DNA of 64,000 nt from assembly GCF_020179385.1 (NCBI RefSeq), contig NZ_JAIBLJ010000003.1, forward strand, positions 23,098 through 87,097, written 5' to 3'. The stretch's first letter is position 1, and the number at the start of each line of letters is the position of its first letter. Origin of the DNA: Alkalihalobacillus sp. YIM B00296. GTDB taxonomy: Bacteria; Bacillota; Bacilli; Bacillales; Fictibacillaceae. A program made the translations under genes and the position numbers. This document shows, piece by piece, positions 7,015-14,417 of this stretch. The notes beneath the pieces are model-generated. The model had not been told where the DNA came from. It did no database searches and worked only from the letters and a program-made list of their open reading frames with translations.

Positions 7015-9582
7015 TTAATGCTGTCTCTTTTCCTGTCTCCGTATCAACCATATTCCGAGTGCAAGGCTGATGATGGACAATGCCAATGAACTCCGGAAAT
7101 ATGGCGGGATGTAGACGAATTCGATCCTGTTCATGCCATCTTTCATTTGAATCCCCACTAAACTGTAATTAACCTTTTCTACCTTTTGCTTCTTGTCATT
7201 GATCGAAGCTTCCCAACCTTTTTCAAATGGGATGGGTAACACCATATACCGCTCATCGGTTTGATTATCATAGGTGATTTTAATCCTGTTCCTGTCCCAG
7301 TGGAAATCGATCGGTTCTATTACACTGCTCTTCACCTTTTCAAGTGTACGATAATCCTCTCCATACAATGCCAGGTTTTTAAAAATATACTCCCCTTTTG
7401 GCAAACGTACTTTAATCTTTTCTGCTTTCGGAACACGTATGGTCAAGTCATCCACAAAGGTTCTGTAGATTGATCGGTTAGGTTTGCGAGTTGTACGATA
7501 ATCATTGACTTTCAGAGCAAATCCTTCGTTTTGCGATAACTTTTCTAAATGGAAACTGACGTAGTAATCTTTCGTTCCCCTATCGGCATTGTTGATGATT
7601 AGATCGATGCCGCCCCTTTTCTTCTTTACTTTCAATACCCCGCCCTTGTATGCTGCGCCATATGTTTTAATGGTTGCTTGATCAAGGATATCGTGTACTT
7701 TCGGAGTATTTCTGCTTTCTGAGTGCCCATTTGTTACAATGACCCCTTGTAACATCGCTTGTTCTCTCTCCAGTGGATTTTCCAGGTCCTTTTCCAGGAA
7801 TACTTGCTTTGCGGTACGTACAAATGGAAGGATGTTTGTATTTTGGTAAATGAGATAGTTTTCTGATTCCATTAACTTTTTGAAACCATAAGGAATTTTC
7901 TTGCGATGTTTCTTTTCAATCATCATATATTTTCCTTGCAGCATGCTATACAGATTAGCCCGGTTCCCTAGAGTTGAAAAGCGGCTTACGCTTTCACGTC
8001 CCATGTCGATGTGCAGATCATTCAGGTAAAAGGAAAGCAAGTCCCCGTTCAAGATACTTGAATAAGCACTCATGCCATTAAACCCCTGCACTAAAGGGGT
8101 ATTATTTGCGTAACCGATTTTCCAATCAACTCGATAATAAGGATTAGGATCGTATTGTTTCAACCGCTGCAACATAGCTTGCTGTTCTGGACCATTGTAT
8201 TCCTTACTAGTCAGGTGCTCTTTCGATACTTTGTTCACATGTCCATAGGTGGAAATCGAATATTGAAAGATGTTTCCTAAAATCAAGGTGATCATGAGAA
8301 TCCATAAATGTATCAAGTATTTCAACGGTTTGCTCCGTTTCCAATTGAAGATCATCAACAGTGCAATCGTCAGGAAAAGCAACGTAAACAAGACAAGAAT
8401 CGGGAGTGAAGTGATATTCCATCGCTGGCTGTATAGGAAAGCGGAAATATATGTAGTTATCACTAGAATTACGGAAAGAACCATCTCCCTTTTACCTATC
8501 TTCATCATGTGGTGTAATCCAGCAGCAACCGTACCACCCATCGTAAAATTTAGAACATACTCCCACCGATACTGGGGTGCAGAAAATCCATTGAAGAAGC
8601 TTGCGACCATCGGGCTGAAATGAAAGATGGTCAAAAAAAGACTCATCAGTGTAAATAAGCGGAAGGCGGGATATTTATATAACGAAAAGGTGTATAGAAA
8701 GATCAAGAAAAAGATTGGAACGATCACATATCCACTCGCAAAAAAGATATTGTCCCAATGGAACATCGGAATCGGCTTCTCATATGGAGGACGATGATTG
8801 TTGAACAGCCCATGAACAGCCGGAATGAAAGATACCAGACTGATACCGAAACCGGTCACTCCACTGATCAGATACAATCTCAGCTGTTTCCATCCGCGCA
8901 CTTCCTCCTTATCCAATTTGATGAACCAACGGAAGAGGATATAAACAGCTATAAAAATCAAATTGGTAAAGGCAAAATAAAAATTATCGAATGAGGTAAT
9001 AGCAACTGCAAACATGAACCATCCGATCCGTGCTTCCCTTTTGATTTTTTCAACTCCGAATACAAGCAACGGTACCCAAAGGAGTGCATCAGCAAAAAAC
9101 TCCCAATAGGTCGCATGACGAAAATAAAGGATTGTGATGGCATATACACTTGCTCCAATAAATGAGGCGAACCAATTGTTCTTCATATATCGGAACACAA
9201 GAGTCGAGATGAAAATGATGAACGCCAGGCGAACAACGCTAAGGTAGACCGCGGCTTTCGACCAGAAAAGGATGTCCACCGCTTCAACGATATGGACGGA
9301 TTGTAAAACGACAATAACGGCTAAGGTCAAAATGAAAAAGACCGAGGTTGAGAAATAATAGGCTAAATGACTATACGTGCCTGCCCCAAACCCAAATGCA
9401 TAAGAGTAGAACAGATTTCCGCTCGTATACTGCTCATAAAGGAGTTTTTTGAAGGTCAAGATCTGGCCAAGACCATCATTAGGTCCGACCATGTATCTGT
9501 CATTTGTCCACTCGATTATAAAAAACATATGAGCGAGTACAGAAAGAATGAAGCTGCTGATGAACAGGATGAAAATTCGCAT
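7015..9582 (-). CDS. yfhO: YfhO-family polytopic membrane glycosyltransferase
   Basis: 855 residues, with many hydrophobic helices in the first 450 and near the C-terminus (LALSIISLALGIWLIRR), and a large outward-facing domain of roughly 350 residues between. It matches the YfhO family (GT-C-like fold). In Bacillus subtilis and Listeria, CsbB makes a lipid-linked GlcNAc, a GtcA/GtrA-type protein flips it, and YfhO-type enzymes attach the sugar to lipoteichoic acid outside the cell. Here all three lie in one run (csbB-gtrA-yfhO), so that role is well supported by context. The start overlaps nothing; the gap to gtrA is 12 bases. Confidence 0.9.
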   Translation of the reverse strand: MRIFILFISSFILSVLAHMFFIIEWTNDRYMVGPNDGLGQILTFKKLLYEQYTSGNLFYSYAFGFGAGTYSHLAYYFSTSVFFILTLAVIVVLQSVHIVEAVDILFWSKAAVYLSVVRLAFIIFISTLVFRYMKNNWFASFIGASVYAITILYFRHATYWEFFADALLWVPLLVFGVEKIKREARIGWFMFAVAITSFDNFYFAFTNLIFIAVYILFRWFIKLDKEEVRGWKQLRLYLISGVTGFGISLVSFIPAVHGLFNNHRPPYEKPIPMFHWDNIFFASGYVIVPIFFLIFLYTFSLYKYPAFRLFTLMSLFLTIFHFSPMVASFFNGFSAPQYRWEYVLNFTMGGTVAAGLHHMMKIGKREMVLSVILVITTYISAFLYSQRWNITSLPILVLFTLLFLTIALLMIFNWKRSKPLKYLIHLWILMITLILGNIFQYSISTYGHVNKVSKEHLTSKEYNGPEQQAMLQRLKQYDPNPYYRVDWKIGYANNTPLVQGFNGMSAYSSILNGDLLSFYLNDLHIDMGRESVSRFSTLGNRANLYSMLQGKYMMIEKKHRKKIPYGFKKLMESENYLIYQNTNILPFVRTAKQVFLEKDLENPLEREQAMLQGVIVTNGHSESRNTPKVHDILDQATIKTYGAAYKGGVLKVKKKRGGIDLIINNADRGTKDYYVSFHLEKLSQNEGFALKVNDYRTTRKPNRSIYRTFVDDLTIRVPKAEKIKVRLPKGEYIFKNLALYGEDYRTLEKVKSSVIEPIDFHWDRNRIKITYDNQTDERYMVLPIPFEKGWEASINDKKQKVEKVNYSLVGIQMKDGMNRIEFVYIPPYFRSSLALSIISLALGIWLIRRQEKRQH

Positions 9583-9594
9583 GAAGGTTCCTCG

Positions 9595-9969
9595 CTACCT
9601 CTTTAATAGTTTTCCTGTGATGAAGAAGGTGGGTAGAACAGTAACGAAAACAGATAATACCGGCGCTATTGTGCTATTGATACCGAACTGCTCCACGAAC
9701 AAATAGACAAGGAGAGATGAAAAGCCCATATTGAAGAGCTGTGTCAATGGGAATTGTAGAACCTTGGACCATGAAGGTTTGACCCTGAATGTGAAGTATA
9801 CATTCAGGAAAAATGATATGATCAAACTGACCATGAAAGCGATCATATGCGCTGATAAATAGTAGACACCGATCAAGGTATGCAAGAAGAGATAAATGGT
9901 ATAATAATGGAATGTATTAATGATCCCAACTACGATGAATCTTGTGAATTCCAGGTTCAGTATTTGCAT
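9595..9969 (-). CDS. GtrA/GtcA-family flippase-like protein
   Basis: About 125 residues with four membrane helices and the family pattern FTRFIVVGIINTFHYYTIY near the N-terminus. The ATG at 9969 is chosen; a GTG at 9981 is also in frame and neither has a strong ribosome site. Either start lies inside the 3' end of the upstream csbB (stop at 9917), so translation is probably coupled. GtrA-type proteins move undecaprenyl-phosphate-linked sugars across the membrane. Its place between the sugar-lipid synthase and YfhO fits that step of lipoteichoic-acid glycosylation. Confidence 0.88.
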   Translation of the reverse strand: MQILNLEFTRFIVVGIINTFHYYTIYLFLHTLIGVYYLSAHMIAFMVSLIISFFLNVYFTFRVKPSWSKVLQFPLTQLFNMGFSSLLVYLFVEQFGINSTIAPVLSVFVTVLPTFFITGKLLKR

Positions 9970-10909
9970 TGCCTTCCCCACTCTCTACATTTGTTTCATG
10001 TATCAGGTAATGCGGACGTTTTTTCGTTTCATAGTAGATCCTGCCGATATACTCACCGATTACACCAAGGCTTACCAGTTGGATTCCTCCCAGGAAAAGG
10101 ACAGCCGATATGGTTGTGAAGTATCCCGGCTCCACAATTCCTTTGTTCATAATGATGATCAGATTGACAAAAATATAGATCAGTGAGGCTAACAAAATGA
10201 ATGCTCCAGTATAGAAACACATTCTCAAGGGGCGATTGTTGAATGAGACGATCCCATCGATTCCGTAATTCAATAAATTGGAGAATGACCATTTCGAATT
10301 CCCGTTTTTCCGTACGACATTATCGTAATAAATGATCTTCTGATCCATCCCGATCCACGAAAACAACCCCTTGGAAAAACGATTTCCTTCATTCAGCATC
10401 AGGAGAGCATCAACTGCTTTACGGCTTAACAGACGGAAATCCCCTGCTCCGTCTCGTATGTCTACTTCCACGATCCTGTTGATGGCACAATAGTAAAGGG
10501 ATGAAAGGAACGATCGTATTCGGTTATCCCCTTTCCGGTTACGTTGTGCAATGACCTGGTGGTAGCCTTCTTCGTATCCTTTTATGAAAGGTTTGATCAA
10601 ACAGCATGGATGTTGTAAATCTGCATCCATGACGATAACAGCATCTCCCTTCACATGTTGAAATCCTGCCCAAATGGCCATCTCTTTACCGAAATTCCTT
10701 GTAAAAGAAATATACTTTACATTTGGAACCGCATTGGCAAGCCTTTTAATGACAAGTAAAGTGTCATCGGTACTGCCATCATTGACAAAAAGAATTTCGT
10801 AATCATAATCAATACCCGAAAATTCCTTATTCAATGATTTATATAACAATTCAATATTGTTTGCTTCATTATAAGAAGGGATGATGATTGAAATAAGGCC
10901 AGACTTCAT
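9917..10909 (-). CDS. csbB: CsbB-like undecaprenyl-phosphate sugar transferase (GT2)
   Basis: About 330 residues from the ATG at 10909, which has AGGTGT 5 bases upstream and gives the family N-terminus MKSGLISIIIPSYNEANNIE. A start at 10930 is possible. The GT-A domain has DGSTDDT and DADLQHP (metal-binding DXD) in the first 110 residues, and the C-terminus carries two membrane helices. CsbB-type enzymes make undecaprenyl-phosphate-GlcNAc for lipoteichoic-acid modification. csbB is in the sigma-B stress regulon in B. subtilis, but I did not find a clear sigma-B promoter in the 200 bases upstream here. Confidence 0.9.
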   Translation of the reverse strand: MKSGLISIIIPSYNEANNIELLYKSLNKEFSGIDYDYEILFVNDGSTDDTLLVIKRLANAVPNVKYISFTRNFGKEMAIWAGFQHVKGDAVIVMDADLQHPCCLIKPFIKGYEEGYHQVIAQRNRKGDNRIRSFLSSLYYCAINRIVEVDIRDGAGDFRLLSRKAVDALLMLNEGNRFSKGLFSWIGMDQKIIYYDNVVRKNGNSKWSFSNLLNYGIDGIVSFNNRPLRMCFYTGAFILLASLIYIFVNLIIIMNKGIVEPGYFTTISAVLFLGGIQLVSLGVIGEYIGRIYYETKKRPHYLIHETNVESGEGNANTEPGIHKIHRSWDH

Positions 10910-11116
10910 AATGACACCTGCTTTGCCCATTTTCTTAGTTAATGGTGGACCATATCGTTAGTTTGAACATCATTCCTAGATTTATTAGTTGGAGGAAAAC
11001 TACATAAAGCATAATGGATCAGTGGTTGATGTCATTGCCTGGACCAAATTTTGGCTGGATGTTTTTTTTATTATAAAACATAATACAAAGGTATTATTAT
11101 TCGAGGAGGATACAAT

Positions 11117-11632
11117 TTGGGAATTCTAAGTGGAAATCCAAAAAATGAACCGCTTCATTATGGTGAAGTATATGGGTTGTGGGGTGCTTATTCTACTGCT
11201 AAGGCTTCATTAGTCGCCTATCAAGTTTATTATAATCATACTGGAGATAGAGACCTGAAACGTTTTATCGAGGATATGATACGCTCGGTCATTAAGCCTT
11301 CCATTGAGGAGTTAGAAGGAATTTTGAAAAAGAACCGAGTCCCTCTATCCCCTACTCCACCTGAACGCTCAGAGGCTGATCTTGACGATATACCAATTGG
11401 GGCAAGAATCAATGATCCAGAAATCGCTATGACGATTTCCAAGGATATCGCCCAGGGGCTTGTGGCAGATAGTCAAGTGATTGGACAATCTATCCGTGAG
11501 GATGTTGCCATGTTATTCGGGCAAATGCATATGAAAAAAGCGCAAATGGGTGCCAAACTTTTACAGATGAACAAGGAAAAAGGATGGCTCGTACCACCTC
11601 CGCTTCATAAGGAAAAGAATAAAACAAATTAA
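11117..11632 (+). CDS. DUF3231-family protein
   Basis: 171 residues starting at TTG 11117 with GAGGAGG at the right distance; no ATG competes. The sequence NEPLHYGEVYGLWGAYSTAK and the later LVADSQVIGQSIREDVAMLF with MGAKLLQMNKEKGWL match the DUF3231 four-helix pattern. Most family members carry two copies of this domain (about 330 residues); this is a single-domain form. The function is unknown; the family is confined to spore-forming Firmicutes and resembles ferritin-like/coat-associated CotF folds. It is divergent from csbB and has its own terminator. Confidence 0.8.
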   Translation: MGILSGNPKNEPLHYGEVYGLWGAYSTAKASLVAYQVYYNHTGDRDLKRFIEDMIRSVIKPSIEELEGILKKNRVPLSPTPPERSEADLDDIPIGARINDPEIAMTISKDIAQGLVADSQVIGQSIREDVAMLFGQMHMKKAQMGAKLLQMNKEKGWLVPPPLHKEKNKTN

Positions 11633-11636
11633 CGCT

Positions 11637-11674
11637 AAAAAAGTACGGGTTGTAATATACCCCGTACTTTTTCT
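11637..11674 (+). terminator. Terminator after DUF3231 gene (bidirectional)
   Basis: Stem AAAAGTACGGG / CCCGTACTTTT with an 11-base loop and a T run. The mirrored A run means it can also serve the convergent OsmC gene on the minus strand. Confidence 0.88.
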
Positions 11675-11694
11675 AGTTATACGATTAAAAATTA

Positions 11695-12171
11695 TCATTC
11701 TTCAACTTCGGTTATCTCCCATTCATGCTCAAAGTCGACACAGCCTTTCAATGTCTGGGCAACAGGGCATCCATTTTCAAATACATTCAAGGCCCGTTCG
11801 GCACTCTCTCTTTTCCCCTTTGGGATTTCCAGTTTGTAATGACAGCGGATTTTCGTTATTTTCAATACGCCATCAGGAGCTTCAATCACGCCTTCAAAGT
11901 GGCCTTCGAGTTTATTGGGAAATGTCGGTATTTGACGCGCCTCCAGCGCGCCTGAAAGTGTACCGGTAAGTCAACCACCAGCTGCAGAAACGATATGATC
12001 CAGTGTGGAAGGGTATTCTTGTTCGGGTACCGCTTTATAAAAATCTTTTACCCCTCCGTGTACACCATAATGAACAGGCTCATCAAATTCTGCAATGTAC
12101 GCTCTTCGATTCGGCCGTTTATCCTGAACGACCTTAATTTTAGAAATTTCAATCGGTTTACTCAATTCCAT
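11695..12171 (-). CDS. OsmC-like peroxidase with in-frame UGA at the catalytic Cys position (candidate selenoprotein)
   Basis: 158 residues if TGA at 11971-11973 is read through. Both sides of the TGA are in the same frame and together make one complete OsmC/Ohr-type protein. N-terminal part: RPNRRAYIAEFDEP to DHIVSAAGG. C-terminal part: LTGTLSGALEARQIP to the second conserved site NGCPVAQTL. In relatives the residue between GG and LTGTL is the peroxidatic Cys, and here that codon is TGA. OsmC-like selenoproteins are an established family. A hairpin lies 25 bases beyond the UGA (see separate entry). The start is ATG 12171 or TTG 12165; AAAGGAG at 12174-12180 spaces better for TTG. The alternative is a Cys-to-stop mutation. 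It is decisive whether selA, selB, selC and selD exist in the genome. Confidence 0.72.
11934..11952 (-). promoter_or_regulatory. Candidate bacterial SECIS hairpin
   Basis: On the minus strand GGCGCGC / GCGCGTC forms a 7-bp stem (one G-U) with the 5-base loop TGGAG. The loop begins 25 bases after the UGA, inside the 16-37-base window for bacterial SECIS elements, and has G among its first two loop bases as the consensus requires. A flanking TTT/AAA pairing could extend it past a CA bulge. The hairpin is unusually GC-rich for this region. Confidence 0.5.
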
Positions 12172-12309
12172 TACTCCTTTCAGCTTCCTAATGGCCATGT
12201 ACTTGTACATTTCGATTATTTTTATAAATATCCTTTTTGACCATCAGCTAAACCTCGTTTTCCAATCGAATGGACGGTGAGAATCAGGCATGAGTTCCCT
12301 TCTGATCCT

Positions 12310-13629
12310 TCATTTGCTGGCTTTTGTATTGTAGGGCAAATCCAACTGCAATATATGCTCATATGTCTCCCGTTTGACGACAAGTTGTGCTTCTCCATCT
12401 TCAACAAAGACAACTGCCGGTCTTGGTAGCCGATTATAATTGTTGGCCATCGAGTAACCGTAAGCGCCGGTGCAAAAAACAGCGAGAAGATCCCCAGCCT
12501 GTGGATCTGGTAGTGGGACATCCCATATCAGCGTATCTCCACTTTCACAGCACTTCCCTGCCACAGTGACGATCCGATCAGGGGTTTCAGTCATTTTATT
12601 CGCGAGAGCGGCTTCGTGCTTGGCTTGATACAATGATGGTCTTAAGTTGTCGCTCATCCCGCCATCAACCGCTAGATAAGTCCGGATCGAAGGAACCACT
12701 TTTTGTGAACCTACCGTGTATAATGTCGTTCCAGCTTCACCGACCAGCGATCGGCCAGGCTCGATCCAGATTTCGGGTATGTCGATCATTAATTCACTGA
12801 CTTTCTCTTTAACTTTTTCAATAATCTTTTCTACATAAATTTCAGGTGTTAGCGGGTTGTCCTGATCTGTATAACGGATTCCGAATCCTCCGCCTAAATT
12901 GAGGACTTGAGGCACGTAAGAATAATGGTCTTTCCATTTCTTGATATACTTGAAGATTTCATCAACTGCAAGAACGAACCTGGTTATGTCCACAATTTGT
13001 GAGCCTAAATGGTAATGGAACCCTGACATTTCAAAAGAGGCTGATTCGGTTACTAGTTGAATAGCTTCATCAGCCTGGCCATTGAGGAGGTCGAATCCGA
13101 ACTTAGAATCGATTTGGCCTGTTGTCATGTATTTGTGCGTATATGCGTTTACCCCAGGTGTAACTCGTAGAAGAATTTTCGTTTTTATTCCCAGATCTCG
13201 ACAGATCAGATCCAATAGTTCAATTTCATGAAAATTATCAATCACAATACAGCCTACCCCATGTTCGAGTGCCAGTTTTATTTCATCTTGACTTTTATTG
13301 TTCCCATGGAAGTGGATTCTTTCGGCTGGGAACCCTGCTGCAAGCGCAGTAAAAAGTTCACCTGCTGATACTATATCCAAATATAATCCTTCTTCCTGCA
13401 TGAGTTGGATCATGGCTATTGATGAAAAAGCTTTGCTGGCATAAGCTACCTTTGCTTTTACCTTTGCTTTATCAAACGCAGATTTGAATGATGATGCTCG
13501 CTCACGGATTAATCCAATATCATAGACGTATAAGGGAGTCCCATATTCAGCGGTTAAATCGATCGAGTCAATCCCGCCAATCTCAAGATGGCCGTTGGGA
13601 TTGATTCTACTGCTCCCATGTAGATACAA
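12310..13629 (-). CDS. lysA: Diaminopimelate decarboxylase
   Basis: 439 residues from TTG 13629, which follows AAAGGAGG by 7 bases and gives the family start (M)YLHGSSRINPNGHLEIGG. The upstream ATG at 13635 abuts the ribosome site and is unlikely. PLP-binding Lys is in VAYASKAF (about residue 66). HFHGNNKS, the glycine loop LNLGGGFGIRY and EPGRSLVGEAG for phosphate binding, and CCESGD with YGYSMANNYNR near the C-terminus are all present. It converts meso-diaminopimelate to lysine with loss of CO2 in the cytosol. No lysine-riboswitch-like leader is seen in the 150 bases upstream. Confidence 0.96.
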   Translation of the reverse strand: MYLHGSSRINPNGHLEIGGIDSIDLTAEYGTPLYVYDIGLIRERASSFKSAFDKAKVKAKVAYASKAFSSIAMIQLMQEEGLYLDIVSAGELFTALAAGFPAERIHFHGNNKSQDEIKLALEHGVGCIVIDNFHEIELLDLICRDLGIKTKILLRVTPGVNAYTHKYMTTGQIDSKFGFDLLNGQADEAIQLVTESASFEMSGFHYHLGSQIVDITRFVLAVDEIFKYIKKWKDHYSYVPQVLNLGGGFGIRYTDQDNPLTPEIYVEKIIEKVKEKVSELMIDIPEIWIEPGRSLVGEAGTTLYTVGSQKVVPSIRTYLAVDGGMSDNLRPSLYQAKHEAALANKMTETPDRIVTVAGKCCESGDTLIWDVPLPDPQAGDLLAVFCTGAYGYSMANNYNRLPRPAVVFVEDGEAQLVVKRETYEHILQLDLPYNTKASK

Positions 13630-13776
13630 ACACATCCCTCCTTTCAACTGCAATTTAAATTACTATTATTTTACGAATTATGTTGGAAGACGTACATAAA
13701 CATAGTAATGAAATTTAGGTATTCAGTTTAAAATTCCTCGTATTTACGCTGTTTAACTTAAGATTAATAGGAAAGG

Positions 13777-14223
13777 ATGGTGACTTCCTTGGATGAGATC
13801 GATCAACACATTCTTTCAATACTCCAGGGGAATGCTCGTATTTCCATGACGGATCTTGGGAAAAAGGTCGGACTTTCCACACCTGCTACAAATGAAAGGG
13901 TGAAAAAACTAGAAGGCAAGGAAATCATAAAGGAATATCGAGCTGTCATCGATCCAGAAAAGCTTGATAAGAAAGTGACAGCCTTCATTTTGTTCGATAC
14001 CAAGCAGGGGAAACAATTCAGGACGTTTTGTAAAGACCATCCGCTTGTATTGGAATGTCATCGTCTGGCTGGCCAGTATAGTTATTTAGTGAAGGTTGTA
14101 ACCGAATCTGTATCATTGCTGGAGGAATTCATTGACGCTGCATTAGCATTTGGTGAACCCTCTACCTTGTTGAAGTTATCGACTGTTGTCGAACATAGGT
14201 CCTTCTTTCATAATATATCGTAA
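13777..14223 (+). CDS. Lrp/AsnC-family regulator
   Basis: About 148 residues: an N-terminal AsnC helix-turn-helix (LDEIDQHILSILQGNARISM, then SDLG-type recognition helix LGKKVGLSTPATNERVKKL) and a C-terminal RAM ligand domain. The start is uncertain: ATG 13777, GTG 13780 and TTG 13789 all lie just after AGGAAAGGA. It is convergent with the ectoine island. An asnC gene is a regular member of ectoine-degradation clusters in Proteobacteria such as Ruegeria, so a role in controlling this island is plausible. It could equally act on lysA, from which it diverges. Confidence 0.88.
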   Translation: MVTSLDEIDQHILSILQGNARISMTDLGKKVGLSTPATNERVKKLEGKEIIKEYRAVIDPEKLDKKVTAFILFDTKQGKQFRTFCKDHPLVLECHRLAGQYSYLVKVVTESVSLLEEFIDAALAFGEPSTLLKLSTVVEHRSFFHNIS

Positions 14224-14266
14224 GAAAAGCGCAAACGCCCTGATCCGCCATGAAGGTCACTGCTGG
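14221..14266 (+). repeat. Stop-codon-linked dispersed repeat, copy 1
   Basis: It begins on the asnC stop codon: TAAGAAAAGCGCAAACGCCC, then TGATCCGCCATGAAGGTCACTG. The same sequence begins on the stop codons of genes ending at 29286 and 47921. It runs directly into a fragment of the second repeat family (14267-14325). Confidence 0.7.
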
Positions 14267-14325
14267 GTCTCGCTTGGCTCGCTTTTCCCGCTGGAGTGTC
14301 GCGATTTTCGCTTTAGAAAAATCCC
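14262..14325 (+). repeat. Fragment of the GC-rich dispersed repeat found at 54.6 kb
   Basis: Contains GGGTCTCGCTTGGCTCG and CCCGCTGGAGTGTCGCGA, followed by a TTTAGAA-type end. The same order occurs inverted at about 54655-54715 with about 85% identity by eye. It is non-coding and shows no transposase. Confidence 0.65.
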
Positions 14326-14417
14326 CTCGATAATAGACAGGGTAATGTGCTTTCTTTTTTCTGGCTACTATGAGGGGAGCATATCATGACTTCCTTCCTT
14401 ACTTTTTCTGCCTTTAT

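Noticed and set aside
12172-12309. Riboswitch or leader RNA before the OsmC gene or after lysA
   Set aside because: Only a small ATGTAC/GTACAT palindrome is present; no recognisable riboswitch architecture can be drawn.
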